Part shown: positions 39,001 to 52,300 of the stretch, in pieces
How positions within the stretch are numbered: the stretch's first letter is position 1
Layout of the letters: each line of letters starts with the position of its first letter
Assembly (NCBI RefSeq): GCF_024323335.1
Contig: NC_066579.1
Span: 54,394,771-54,458,770, forward strand
DNA from: Lathyrus oleraceus
Taxonomy: Eukaryota; Streptophyta; Magnoliopsida; Fabales; Fabaceae
Direction of reading: 5' to 3'
Length of the DNA stretch: 64,000 nucleotides
Notes under the pieces: generated by a model
What the model saw: the letters and a program-made list of their open reading frames with translations, nothing else
Database searches by the model: none
Told to the model about the DNA's origin: nothing
Position numbers and translations under genes: made by a program

Positions 39001-39561
39001 TCTACCGTCTAATGACATGACATCAGAATCAACATGGATGGAAACAATGGAACCAGCAGTGTCGGGAAACTGTTCAGAAATCAACAACCTTGCTCCTCTA
39101 AACTCAAACATGAAAAGCATCATAGTATACCAGATAATACATTGAAGAACAACGATTTGCACCATTAAACTACCTGAGAAATCGCCGTACATTCCTTTGA
39201 GTAAAGGGATTCCCATGACCAAAGTGTTTGGCAAAGTTGAGAGTGAAAAGAGTGTTATTGTCCATTCTAGAGAACCCCTTTTGGAGAAATTGCTCCAAAT
39301 GAAGAGAAGGGTTAGGATCATGATTTTTTGAAGTGTGTCTGCAGCTAAGAATCTTAGGTTCATTTTGTAAGGATTGTTTGAGGCTATGAAATGGAATGAG
39401 AGAAGTGGAACAGCGAAAAGTGCTACAAAACGGTTGATTCCTGAACATTGATCAGGTGAGAATATCTTCCACCATTTCACTGATCCATAAGCTAAGATCA
39501 TAGCAACATAAAGTGGCACCATTGCTGTCATGACATGGTAGAAATCTATTAGAGTTATCAT
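36018..39561 (-). CDS. PIN1-like: PIN1-clade auxin efflux carrier, complete, six exons
   Basis: Exports the auxin indole-3-acetic acid across the plasma membrane, giving polar auxin flow. Exons (minus): 39561-38403, 38046-37794, 37676-37591, 37411-37254, 36256-36180, 36084-36018; lengths 1159, 253, 86, 158, 77 and 67 bp. All introns are GT-AG and phases match, giving 599 codons plus TGA. N-terminal membrane block [20 protein letters not shown] to about residue 155. A long hydrophilic loop (about 160-435) carries three TPRxS sites (S232, S253, S293), the places PINOID-type kinases phosphorylate in PIN1. [12 protein letters not shown] (308-319) and a Q/N run (335-346) follow, then NPNTY (453-457). 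The C-terminal membrane block ends [13 protein letters not shown]. Loop features favour the PIN1 clade over PIN2 or PIN3/4/7; which legume paralogue is not resolved. It is the only intact host gene here. Confidence 0.95.
36786..37055. repeat. Tandem duplication in PIN intron 4
   Basis: A 145-bp unit starting gttatgattaataaatagta and ending gcaaagataccat recurs directly at 36931-37055 with a shortened middle. It lies within the 997-bp intron between exons 4 and 5. Confidence 0.85.
38060..38375. mobile_element. MITE-like remnant in PIN intron 1
   Basis: Most of the 356-bp intron 1 consists of sequence rich in cttatataagc, ataagcactta and agcgcttaaaataagct motifs. It ends ttcatccaaacagaac, resembling the right end of common legume MITEs. 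A matching left terminal repeat is not evident, so this may be a truncated copy or chance. Confidence 0.35.
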
Positions 39562-39594
39562 TTTTTGTATGAGGTTTGAAAAAAGGTTTGGTTT

Positions 39595-39708
39595 TTATGT
39601 GTTAGAGAGAAAAACTAGTGGAAAGAGAATAAAGGGTTGAAGGAGTTGTGAATTGTGATGATGAAAAGAGAGGTAGTAGTAGATATAGGGAAATGAGAAA
39701 GAGAGCAT
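39595..39708 (-). CDS. Upstream ORF in the PIN leader (37 codons)
   Basis: If transcription starts near 39835, the leader has an ATG at 39708 opening a 37-residue frame (MLSFSFPYIYYYLSFHHH...) that ends in TAA at 39595, 33 bp before the PIN ATG. A shorter 10-codon frame starts at 39831. Both are on the PIN strand. Upstream ORFs can lower translation of the main frame. Whether they are in the mRNA depends on the real start site, which I can only guess from a TATA-like box. Confidence 0.35.
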   Translation of the reverse strand: MLSFSFPYIYYYLSFHHHNSQLLQPFILFPLVFLSNT

Positions 39709-39853
39709 GTGGTTTATTTGGATTTTTGAGGTAGTGGGGTGGTGTGGTGTTGTGAGTATGAAGAATATAGCAAATATTTTTTGGGTTTTCAGAGAAGCTA
39801 CCAAATTTGCATTTGCAGTCTCCAAGGCATAGAGAGGATGGCAAAGTTTTTTT

Positions 39854-39866
39854 GCTTTTTTATAGA
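39854..39866 (-). promoter_or_regulatory. Putative TATA box of the PIN gene
   Basis: Minus strand TCTATAAAAAAGC lies about 295 bp upstream of the PIN start codon and about 25-30 bp before CTCTCTATGCC. It is the best TATA match in the region, but the flanks are AT-rich. Confidence 0.45.
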
Positions 39867-40223
39867 AAAAAATTAGGGGTAAAAAGTTTCTTTTATTTTT
39901 TAATATAGTTAAACTATCTTCTTTAGTTTTTAATTGAATATAATTTTTTTTAAATTATATTAAAACATTATTTTGTTGATTATTTTGATCTTCATCTCTG
40001 CGGTAAATGATGTGAAATTGACCTTTATAGTTAAACTAGTGATGAAGAATGTATTTACCAACACTCAAGTTAGGGACATAGTGATTATGTAATTTTAGAT
40101 TAGATTTATGTGTATTTGAAATTGTTGCATAATTTTTAGGATTTAGAATTTTTGACTTACTAAAAATTTATTTAAGGATAGATGTGAAAAGATCTATTAA
40201 AGTACAATTTTATGATTTTTATC

Positions 40224-40833
40224 TAGGCATGACAATAAAGCGAAGTGGGATGAAACGGTTTTTACTTCCCAATTATTTAAATTTTATTCTCCGAATAATT
40301 ATCGTTCTCCGTCAAGATTCTCAATATGGATCGTTAATTAAAATTCAAACTAGTTTGGAATGAGTTAGAAATGGATATCCCACCAGAATACATTTTTTCT
40401 ATAAAAATATTTTATTTTTCCAGCATCTAGATTATAAAAAATAAAATAAAACAATCTTAAAAAATTTCACACGTATATTTCAAATAGGATAGGTTAACTT
40501 TCTAAATAAAAAAATAATATTTTGAAAATTATGATTAATTTTAATAAAAAAATAAAATTAATATTTTAAATATTTTTTTCAATAGAAATTTTCTATAAAT
40601 GAGTTTTTTAACTTAACTTATATTCTAAAAGCACAAGTTAGCATTATTTTTTTAAAATATTTTAAATATGTTTTTCATTTAAGTTAATATCCAGATGGAT
40701 CTCCATGAATACATCTCCATGAATACAGGTAATGTGGAGACCCACTTAAACTTGTCTGACTTTGATGGTAATCTGTCAAATTAAAATAGCTTCGGGTGGA
40801 TCTTAATGGATAATGATTATGTTGTCGTGCCTA
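40224..40833. mobile_element. MITE-like element with short inverted ends
   Basis: A non-coding block of about 610 bp bounded by taggcatgacaa (left) and ttgtcgtgccta (right), inverted copies differing at one base. Flanks share atct (tatct | ... | atctt). It contains gaagtgggatg and atggatatccc stretches typical of a widespread plant non-autonomous DNA transposon type. No transposase. Confidence 0.45.
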
Positions 40834-43200
40834 TCTTCAAGCTTTTTTCAACTTTAACAAAGCGTATTTATAAGATGAATCCATCTCGGAAGTAATCTTA
40901 TTCATGAATACGTGTCAGATAGAGTCGATGTCTGATTGATTGATGTAATGATCTTCAATGTTTAATTAACCTCGATGGAAATAAAAAGTTGGGTTATGAT
41001 TATTTAATTATAAAATTTTAATAGTGAAGTGTTTTTATTTTAACTTTTAAATGTATCAAAATTTTTAAGATATATATCTAAATGTAGTTTTTGTTAATTA
41101 TTTTGATCTTCTTGTCTTTAGTTAATAAAATTTGTAGTCATTGTATTTCTATTGGTCAATTTAATCTGTAAATTTTTATATTTAATTTAAATTTTAATCT
41201 TCTATTTATTTTATTTATGAAATTAATTATTTTATTTTTAATTTAAATAATTTTAATTTGTTTTACAACTTTGCATTCAAAATTAATTATATAATTTTTT
41301 AATGATGTAGCAATCCGTCAAGTTTCACGTGTCACATACAGTTTGAATTTGAAATAAAATATACTAATTAAATAAATTAATTAAATTAAGAAAATCAAAA
41401 TTGTAACTAAACCCATTTTTGAATGAAAGAACAGATGTAAATATTTGTAATAGTGTTTCACGTACTACCAAGATGGTTATTTGCTCAAAATAAATTACAT
41501 TTAAAAAATTTAATACAATATGGTTTTACTTTTATCAAATTGTATCATTTAATAAATGTTAAATGTTAGTTGAATCACTCGCAAATTAATTTCTTATATT
41601 TTTCATTGATGTAATGATGCATACTCTAATACTTTTTTTATAAATGTAATTTAATAAAAATATCATTGTATTAAAAAAAATGTTCCTCTCTCTTTTATTT
41701 ATTAATTTTTTAATCTATATGAAAATTTGAAATAAATGCATTATTATGGGATAGATGGATTATTTTTGTTTGGAAGTTTTGTTGTTTTGCTTTTTGTTTT
41801 GAAGTGTGTTTGGATTATGGGTTTGGGAAATGAATGGGACTAGTTGAGAGTTATTTGTTGTGGCTATCTCTTTCTATACACCTTCTATGGGACCTATATT
41901 TGTCACAAAAAGCATAGGAAAAGTATTTTGGGTTGAGGTGGGGATGTCTCCTTAAGAACATGTTTTTGAGAATGCCTTTTAGTTTTGTAAAGAGTCATTC
42001 TCTTTTTCTCTGCATCCATGGTAACTTTATCAAAAAGAATATATATATTTAATGTTTGATTAAGCAAATTGAGAAAACACTTAATTTGCATCATATGACT
42101 TTAGTCATATTTATTATTATAAATGTAAATCATGAATATAATATTTGATCTTATTTTTCAATAATGTGTGATGGATAGTTTTTCAAAACGGACTCTTTAA
42201 AGTCTCTAGGATCTATCCAACTTAGGTAAAATTTCAAAACATCATAAAAATTATATGAATTAATAAGATAGGATTGTAGGATTATTTTATTTGGATAAGT
42301 ATTTGAAATTATTTTAAACATAGTAATAAATTTTCCTCATATTTGTATGTAAATCCTAGTTTAACTCATGATATTGATAAATTGGGCATAGATGAATTTT
42401 GACTTTTATAGTTGTATGTATTAGTTTTTAATGATTATGATCACTTTGTCTATGATAAAAAGATTTAATTTATATTTTTGCTTTTTAAAGTAAAAATATT
42501 AAAGGATCAGTTTTAAAATAAATAAAGGGAGGGTTTTAACGATTTGATAAGAACAACATTTGCAATATCGTCTTTAAGATCACATTTAGTGTTTTTCTTC
42601 TATTAGTATAAGTTGGGTGTTGAATTAGAAAGCAAATGAAACACCAGTTAATAGTTTTTAATAGTGATTTTTATTTCTTCAAATACGATGATTCTCCTAT
42701 TAAATTATATTTTAAGAACTAACCTCATCCCTTCGGCCTCCTACTCCTTCAAGGTCATCTGCTTCACCACAAGCTCATTCGCTACCTCCGCCGGTAAATA
42801 TTTCTGACGGGAAACTAATTTGATACTTGATATTCAAAAGTATAAATGCGAAAATATATCACATGATAAAAAATATTGATCGGTGAGTATTAGTTTTTAT
42901 TTGTGCAGTGATTAGATGAATTGGTAAAATATTTATTTGTTTAGACAGTGTAATAATAATAATTACAAAAACTCTGAGACAATGGTTTCTCTAAATAATA
43001 GATTATATACTATTTTTTGTATTTTCATTATTATGGATAAACATTTGTTAAAGATAGAGAATTCACTTATCATTTCATGTCCCTTAATTATACATATGTC
43101 ACTCTCGAATATAGTCAAAGAATCATCGAAGGCTTCTCATGAAACATCTTATCTAGACTTACAGATTGAATAATTGACTTCCATTTTTGCTAATTCATCT
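40834..43200. other. AT-rich spacer, no gene seen
   Basis: Nothing supportable. One compositional oddity: about 42728-42800 is less AT-rich and reads PAEVANELVVKQMTLKE on the minus strand before a stop. I do not recognise it. It may be a scrap of a host exon. Confidence 0.5.
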
Positions 43201-43439
43201 GATTATTTTGATATTATGTAACTATAAATTTGTACCTGAGGATTACCATATGTTAAAATTTTGTTATGAGGATTGCCAGAATGTATTTCACGGTTACGAG
43301 AATTACTGAAACTCATTTTTCCCATTAGAGGATTATCAAATTTCATCATTTTGTTATGAGGATTGTATTATGCATTTCATAATTTCGAGGCTTACCATAA
43401 CTCATTTTTCATCTTAGGATTACTCGATGTTATCACTTT

Positions 43440-44645
43440 ATTCAAACGACATCTAAATCAAATATACGGAATGAAAGTTATGACCAAAATTATCGGGATA
43501 TGTCAACTAATTCGAAAACAATTTTTTCTCAAAATTGTATTGTACAATCGATTATAGTCAGGGTGCAATCGATTTTCACTGGAGCATTTTCTAAAAATTT
43601 GCATTGTGCAATCGATTGCAGTCAGGGTGCAATCGATTGCACCGAAGGATTTTTCCAAATTTTACATTAATGCAATCGATTGCAGCTGAAGCATTTTCTA
43701 AAAAAAATAATTTTCTCTATTACGACTGCAGAAATAGTTCCAACCCTTCAAACCTCGTACCAGTCCCAAATTAATCCACAAAAAACTCTCAAAATCATAT
43801 TCTAACATCACCAATGGATCAAACATAATAAATTTGATACAACTACAGTTTTTCTTCGTGATTTTGTCACCCAAAATCATGCCCTAAAACCCCACATTTT
43901 CATCAATACTCAAGAAAACACCAATGTAACAACAAAAAACCATTACAATTCAATTCAATCATGTGAAAACAAAATTATCAACATACAATTCATCAACAAT
44001 CAATTAATATTCAACAACATCCATCAAAGTTCATCAAAACATCAATTTAAGAGTAAATCCAATTGGAGATTAAGGAAACATCTTTACCCTTTCATGATTT
44101 AGCATCCATAGATGAATAGTTTCACCCCCTTATCTTACGGTTGCAGAAAATTCTTGATCGATCCTTGACTTTTTCTCTCCCAAGTCCTAAACCTCTTTTC
44201 ACTTTTCTCTCAAAACACGTACCCTAACCTCTATCGCCTCACAATTCTCTTTTTTATCTAAAAATCTAATTACCTCTTTAGGTTGTCTCCATTTTAACCT
44301 TAATATTTTTCCATAATGTCTACCTTGTCCTCACTTACTCAACATAAGTCAAATATTGTCCTTCCCCCATTTATTTTCTATTTTTATTTTATTTTAGTTA
44401 TTCTAATTTTATTAATTTCACTCTAATAATAAAAGAAAATAAATAAATTCTCTAAAAGCTATTTTACTCATATTTTCCTCAATTAATAATTAAAACTCTA
44501 ACATTTTAATTATTCTACCACTTGTACATTATCTTTCTCAACCATCCCTCTACATCCCACACACATGTAACATATAATTCACACAAAATACATAACTGAA
44601 TCAAATAAAATACGGTAAAACATTCTACATGAAAATTGGATGTTA
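43440..44645 (-). mobile_element. Putative solo LTR (G) inside the F 3' UTR
   Basis: The 89-bp repeat pattern of F is interrupted here. The insert's right edge on the minus strand reads ATAACATCCAATTTTCATG, like the TGTAACATCC start of many plant gypsy LTRs. It contains no gag or pol. The left edge and target duplication are not resolved; a few flanking bases seem to be lost. Confidence 0.42.
43542..43690. repeat. Array of caatcgatt palindromes
   Basis: Five occurrences of caatcgatt within 150 bp, in two-and-a-half copies of a unit of about 63 bp. One copy (43626-43643) is a perfect 18-bp palindrome, ggtgcaatcgattgcacc. It lies in the LTR-like block G. Confidence 0.8.
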
Positions 44646-45113
44646 TACATCTCATGGTCACGAGTATTATCGTAGCTCATTTTTTCATCCGAGGACTGCC
44701 ATATATCATCACTTTGTTCAGAGGATTTCTAGAATGCACCATTTGGTTGTGATGGATTTCTATAACTACTCCTTTGAGACTGAGGGTTGTTGGATACCCG
44801 TTGGTTTGTTCCGAGGATTCCCATGATTTAGCCTTTGTTAATAAGATCGTCGAATGCCACTATGTTAGTTATGATAAAATATGGAACTCACCATATCTTT
44901 TAAAGCATCTCCAAAGAACACAATCCCCCATGAATCTACCATGCATTTACATTCACTAATAAAAGCATTTCTCCAAACCTTGTTTCATTGCATTTCATTT
45001 CATTACATTGCATTTACATTCGAAGGACACAATTTTGATCCTTTGTATTTAATTAAATTTCACCACGATTATATGAAGATTGTCGTCATTCATACTCTCT
45101 AGGTAAAAGTAAT

Positions 45114-46164
<1,051 letters not shown>

Positions 46165-46367
46165 TTTTCTATTTTAAATTCATTTGTGTTATTAATATTA
46201 ATTAATTTAATAATAGTTATATTATTTTAATAATATAAGTTTTAATTTTTTTTATAATTTTTTTAAACTAAATTATTTTTTATAATTATGATAATTAAAC
46301 ATTTAAATAATTTTAAGAAGTAATATATATTTTATTGATCGTACATAAATAATATACATTTTATTTA

Positions 46368-47040
46368 TTATAGTGACCGTGTGTTCCACATCTGGTGCCC
46401 TTTTTTGTATTTTCCCTTGCCCAACTCTTTAGTTATTTGTCTTGGTGGAGATGGAGATGAGTCGGAAGACAAATCTTGATTTTGATGTGCTGTATTGGGG
46501 TCCATATTCATACCTTCGAAATCTTGAATGGAAAAACCTGGGATATCCAGTAGTTGCTCATTCGTGGGTTCAAAGTCGGGTAGTGAATGTGTTGGTTGTG
46601 TGAAGGTTTCGGGTTGGATCTGTTGAATTGGAGGATAATACATGTTATCAACGTTGAATGGAGAAGTGGGTTGATATGATGTATTGTTAAATGTTTGGTG
46701 TTGCAAATGTGGGTTTGAGTTATCAAAGCTTGGTTGAGGAATTAGAGTGTATTGTATGGGCAGGCATATGCTGGTTTGTTGTTGATATTATTGGTTGTAG
46801 TAGTAGTTTTTTTTAGGGAATAGAGTGTGGAGAGTTTGGTGGTAGGATGAGGTGGCATAAAAGGTATGTTATTGTGTGATCTGGGTATGATGGTATGTTT
46901 GTTGGGCGGATGAAGATGTATGGGCCGCAAATTGGGATGTGTACATGGGGGAAATGTCATGATGTATGGGCGCGATAATTTGTTGCATTAAAGAAGAGAC
47001 ACATTGACGGGGATCGTTCAAAAATTATGTTGGAGCGACA
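46368..47040 (-). pseudogene. C-terminal tail of a plant-mobile-domain-like protein
   Basis: Minus strand: FLNDPRQCVSSLMQQIIAPI, then SPMYTSQFAAHTSSSAQQTY. A frameshift near 46730 leads to MQHQTFNNTSYQPTSPFNVD, then Pro/Gln/Ser-rich sequence ending KGHQMWNTRSL and a stop at 46368. The low-complexity tail with a final basic NTR-x motif resembles the C-terminus of MAIN/PMD-like proteins ('phosphatase 7 long form homolog') that are common in plant repeats. The PMD core is not here; element E's LTR starts at 47075 and would have cut it off. Frameshift and stop make it a pseudogene. Family assignment is weak. Confidence 0.4.
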
Positions 47041-47298
47041 TGCATAAAAGGAATTTCCAAAAACAAATCCATATTGTAGCGGTAAAAAAATTGAGATTAA
47101 GTTATTGATTAACTTTACTCACAAACCAAGAATCGACATCGCGCTTTTATTATTTCCAAAGAAAAGGGAAAAAGAACGAACAAAACCCAAATAAGTTTTA
47201 AAACAAAACTAATAAAAATAGAGATAAGGGTCCAGGGGTTGGTTATGCAAAGGGAAGGTACTAGCACCCTAAACATCTATAGTACTCTATAGGAACCT

Positions 47299-48641
47299 TG
47301 AAATTCTAGTTATCAGACTTTCGATGTCACACGGGTTGTTATGACATCCGATTCTGCACAGACAAGAATTATGCAGAACTTAAAAGTAAGTGCAGTAAAT
47401 AACACAAGTAATTGTTTACCCAGTTCAGTCCAACATGAACTACGTCTGGGGGCTACCAAGCCAGGGAGGAAATTCACTATTAGTAGTATTAATTCAGACC
47501 TTAAACCAACTGTTTAACCCTATCACTTAATACCTACCCAATGCAATTTCAATCTTACACTAAGATCAGAGTTCCTACTCACTCCCCCTCAATCACCTCA
47601 GTGATTACTACCTTTAATCAATATTAAAGACACTTTTGAAGTCACACTTCAAACAACTCTTGATTGTGCTTAACAGCTTTAATCAAGATACACAGCACTC
47701 ACGCTTAAAAGCTTAGAGTGACACAACACTTACAACTCAATGAACACCCTATACCAATGCAATCATCTATGTGATAATAGCTTGGCTTACAAGATACGTC
47801 TAATACAAGACACACAAAAATACAGCAGTGAAGTATGATGAACACACTAAATCTTCACGCCTCAAATCCCCAGTCCTGAATGAAGGATTGCCATCCTTTT
47901 ATATTGCATCACTTGGGCCTTGTACTTGTATTCTCCTGAATTTAAGGTCACGCGAGTTCCCCTAAATTCCACATCTAGGTTACTAACAAATAGGCTATTT
48001 GTTAGGTTCATTAAATGTAACTTGGTTGTTGGTTTCCTGGATTTTCTCTCAGCTGTTGAATCCTTGAAGAATAGCCTGAGAAAAATGCTGAAACAGAAAA
48101 ACTAAACAACCTACAATATAGCACACGCTGTCAGGAATGAATGTCACAACATTCAGTTTGACATTCAAGTCACTAACCATATGCTAAGTCTGTTTTTCCT
48201 GAAAACAGACTGTACAATTTGCTGTACTGTACAGAATTAATCTGTCCATGCTTCAGTATCAGCGTACATTAATAAATGTCAAAACATCCAATTTTGACAT
48301 TCACACATAGAGACTTACATCAGGACTGTTATCCTCTTGATAAGCAGACTGACAATAAATACTGAGTTATAGTAGAACATCACATGTTCTATTCCTCAGT
48401 ATTTGCTGACAGGGATGAATGTCATAACATCCAGTTTGACATTCAATAAATCTTGTATTAGCTAATCCTGCAGTACACTACTCAGAATGTCATGACATCA
48501 GCCAAGACATCAGAGTACAGCTAGATATTCTAACATACAATGCAGTCAAACAAACATCTCCACAGCATGTCATGACATCAGTCAAGACATTAGAATCCAA
48601 CTAGTGTTTTACCATACAATGCAGCCAATTAAACACCTACA
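47299..48641 (-). mobile_element. 3' LTR of SIRE element B
   Basis: 1343 bp, collinear with 54162-55502. It contains the tandem-like phrases tgtcatgacatcagccaagaca and tgtcataacatccagtttgac, both repeated within the LTR. It differs from its partner by scattered substitutions, mostly transitions, and a 2-bp indel. Confidence 0.93.
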
Positions 48642-48660
48642 AACTCCCCCTTTGGCAAAT
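48642..48660 (-). other. Polypurine tract of SIRE element B
   Basis: Minus strand GCCAAAGGGGGAGTT directly precedes the LTR TG. This is the typical copia PPT. Confidence 0.85.
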
Positions 48661-49121
48661 TTTTGGCTAAAACACTTTGGTCTCACAACAGAGTCCATAG
48701 CAGCGGAAATCTCACATCTAGCAGGAAATTAACCTAGCTAATACACTCAGAGTGGCAGCACACTCACACACATGGAAGTTAAATAAAAACTTCACATAAC
48801 AGCACACATACAGAAGTTAAATAAAAACTTCTAATTGCAGCACACATATACATACTCACACTCATTAGAAGTGGAACAACAGCTGTATAGTAGGGGATCT
48901 TGAATCTGTCACGAATATCTGTTTTAACAAAACAATCTGTTGTCCTGGGGTATCACCTGTTACTCCCCCTTTTTGTCAAAAATGTTGCCAAAGCAACACT
49001 TCAAATTACAGATCCACATAAAATAAACAGAATTACACACAAATGACAGAATTACAGACTTGGTTTTACTTCACAGTTTCAACCAAGTCAACACCCACTT
49101 GATCTTGCTTCACAGCTTTGA

Positions 49122-49385
49122 TCAAGTAGTCACACACTCTTGCTTTACAGTAGGTACCACCATATCAGATGCCATGACTTTGTGTCTGACATCCAGAACT
49201 ACTCCTGCATGAACATTGTCCTTGAACACCTGCAGGTGCATAGGCTGCCTCAGGTTAGGATATCTCCTTAACCTCTTGTTGCCACACTTGTTGCAAGTGA
49301 CATAGCTATGATCTGTTGACCAATCAGAGCATACTTCCAATTGTTTAATAGGCAGAGATATTAAACAATACATCCCAAACATCAT
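49122..49385 (-). CDS. Unidentified 87-codon frame after SIRE pol
   Basis: Starts 6 bp after the pol stop on the same strand. MMFGMYCLISLPIKQLEVC is followed by a Cys pair CNKCG, then RYPNLRQPMHLQVFKDN and MASDMVVPTVKQECVTT. SIRE elements often carry an env-like ORF at this place, but this frame is far too short and shows no signal or membrane segment. I do not recognise it. It may be chance or a relic. About 480 bp separate it from the PPT. Confidence 0.25.
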   Translation of the reverse strand: MMFGMYCLISLPIKQLEVCSDWSTDHSYVTCNKCGNKRLRRYPNLRQPMHLQVFKDNVHAGVVLDVRHKVMASDMVVPTVKQECVTT

Positions 49386-49391
49386 TGGTTG

Positions 49392-52300
49392 CTATAAGTT
49401 CTCAGAGAGACATATTCCCAGTTTGCCCCTTAAGTTTTCAAACTGAGTAGCATCCAGAGCCTTCATAAATATGTCAGCCAGTTGGAGTTCAGTGGCTACA
49501 TGTTCCAAGGTAATCACTTTGTCTTCCACCAGATCTCTGATGAAGTGATGTCTAATGTCAATATGTTTGGTCCTGCTGTGTTGGATGGGATTCTTGGAAA
49601 TATTGATGGCACTGAGATTATCACAGAACAATGTCATGACATTTTGAGAGACATTGTACTCAGTGAGCATCTGTTTCATCCAAACCAGTTGGGAACAACC
49701 GCTTCCAGCTGCTATGTATTCAGCCTCTGCAGTGGACAGAGAGATACACAATTCTGCTTCTTGCTGAACCATGATATGAGATTGTTTCCCAAGAAGAAAC
49801 ATCCTCCCGATGTGCTTTTTCTGTCATCAGCACTCCCAGCCCAGTCAGTATCACAGTACCCAGATAGGACAGGCTCAGACCCATGTGAGTACAGCATCCC
49901 ATAATCACAAGTCCCATTGATGTACTTGAGAATCCTCTTGACTTGATTCAAGTGGCTCACTTTGGGCTCTGCTTGGTATCTAGCACACACTCCAACTGCA
50001 TAGGAAATGTCAGGTCTACTTGCAGTTAGGTATAGAAGACTACCTATCATGCTTCTATACAAACATTGATCGACACTGGGCCCTCCATCATCTTTGGTTA
50101 ACTTTAGATGAGTAGGTGCAGGAGTTCTCTTGTGCCTGGCATTATCCATACCAAACTTCTTAACTATGTTTTTGGCATACTTGCTTTGGGAGAGAAACAT
50201 AGAATCCTCCATTTGGTTGACTTGCATTCCAAGAAAATAAGTCAGTTCCCCAACCAGACTCATTTCAAACTCAGATTGCATCTGGTGAACAAAATGTTTT
50301 ACCATTTGCTCTGACATTCCACCAAACACTATATCATCCACATAGATTTGAGCAATCATGATTTTGCCATCTTCATCCTTCACAAACAAGGTCTTATCTA
50401 TTCCACCTTTTCTGTATCCATTTGAGGTCAGAAATTCAGTCAACCTTTCATACCAAGCTCTAGGTGCTTGCTTCAACCCATACAAGGCTTTCCTCAACTT
50501 GTACACATGTTTGGGTTGGTTAGGATCACAGAACCCTTTCGGTTGTTCCACATAGACTTCTTCATTCAAGTAGCCGTTTAAGAATGTACTCTTCACATCC
50601 ATTTGGAACAATTTGAATTTCAGAATGCATGCTACACCTAACAACAATCTGATTGACTCAAGCCTAGCAACGGGTGCAAACGTCTCATCAAAATCAACCC
50701 CTTCAACTTGAGTATATCCTTGAGCTACTAGTCTTGCTTTATTCCTAGTAATTACTCCTTTCTCATCAGACTTGTTTTTGTAGATCCACTTGGTACCAAT
50801 GATGTTAGTCCCTTCAGGTCGAGGAACTAGCTCCCATACTTCATTCCTTTTAAACTGCTCCAGTTCATCTTGCATGGCATTGATCCAATATTCATCAGTC
50901 AGGGCTTCTTTCACATTTTTTGGTTCAACCTTGGATACAAAGCAGGAATTTGAGCTAATTTCCCTTGATCGGGTAGTCACACCACTATTGGGATATCCTA
51001 TGATAAGATCCTTAGGGTGGTCTTTCTGAATTCTGATAGATGGCATTTTGGTGGGTGCATCTACCTCACATTCAGTAGGAGTCTCCTGTACTTCTTCAGA
51101 CTTGACTAGTATGTCTGTTGTAGTATCAAGGAATGTTCCAACATCCTCTATGACATCGATTCCTTCCTCTTTATCATCCACAATAACATTTATGGATTCC
51201 ATCAGGACATTGGTCCTGTAGTTGAACACTCTGTAAGCTCTGCTGTTAGTTGAGTATCCTAGGAATATACCCTCATCACTTTTGGGATCCATTTTCCTTC
51301 TCTGTTCACTATCTGTGAGAATGTAGCATTTACTTCCAAAGATATGAAAGTACTTCACAATGGGTTTTCTGCCTTTCCATATTTCATACAGAGTGGAGGA
51401 GGTTCCTTTTCTCAAGGTGACTCTACTATGAACATAGCAAGCGGTATTCATAGCTTCAGCCCAAAAGTGCATAGGGAGCTTCTTTGCATGAATCATAGCT
51501 TTGGAAGATTCTTGAATAGTTCTATTTTTCCTTTCAACTATCCCATTCTGCTGAGGAGTTATAGGAGAGGAGAACTCATGGCTTATTCCTTCAGACGAGC
51601 AAAACTCATCAAACTTGGAATTTTTGAACTCTTTACCATGATCACTCCTAATTCAGACAACACAACTGTCCTTTTCCCTTTGAAGTCTGATGCGCAGGTC
51701 TTTGAAGACATCAAATGTATCTGACTTCTCTCTGATGAAGCTTATCCACGTGTATCTGGAATGGTCATCAACCACCATATATGCATATCTCTTTCCACCC
51801 AGACTTTCAACCTGCATAGGTCCCATTAAGTCCATGTGCAACAGTTCCAGAACTCTGGAAGTTGTAGGATGTCCCAGCTTCGGATGTGACATCTTGGTTT
51901 GCTTGCCCACCTGGCATTCTCCACAGACTCTTCCTTCATCAATAAGCAGCTTTGGGATTCCTCTAACTGCTTCCTTGGATATGATCTTTTTCATTCCCCT
52001 TAAGTGTAGATGACCAAGGCGTCTATGCCACAACTTCACCTCCTGTTCTTCCTTGGCAGAGGAGCACATTGTGGAGAAGTTTGAGAGCTTAGGTTCCCAC
52101 AGATAACAGTTATCTTTGGATCTGGATCCTCTCATAACTTCTTGATTATCTCCGTTTGTCACAACACATAGCTCCTTTGTGAACTGAACATAGTATCCTT
52201 GATCACACAGCTGGCTTATGCTGATGAGGTTGGCCATCAGTCCTTTTACTAACAGTACATTATTCAGTTCTAGGACTCCATAGCAGTCCAACTTACCCAC

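Larger units (their letters stand above)
43210..45113 (+). mobile_element. 3' UTR of Tat-like element F with an 89-bp degenerate repeat
   Basis: Repeated phrases gaggattaccat, ttttgttatgaggatt, acgagaattact and ctcatttttc recur with a period near 88-89 bp at 43240-43440. They resume at 44646-44860 after an insertion. The block leads to a PPT and LTR at 45114-45129, so it is the 3' UTR of a plus-strand gypsy element. No coding sequence of F is in the window. Confidence 0.55.

Noticed and set aside
39602..39844. 76-80-codon frames upstream of PIN starting at 39825 or 39844
   Set aside because: Both begin with TTG, not ATG; only the ATG frames at 39708 and 39831 were kept.
42728..42800. Host exon fragment (PAEVANELVVKQMTLKE on minus)
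   Set aside because: Too short, no start, splice site or recognised family; noted only as a compositional oddity.
49122..49385. Env-like ORF of the SIRE element
   Set aside because: Only 87 codons, no signal peptide, no membrane segment; kept as an unidentified frame with low confidence.
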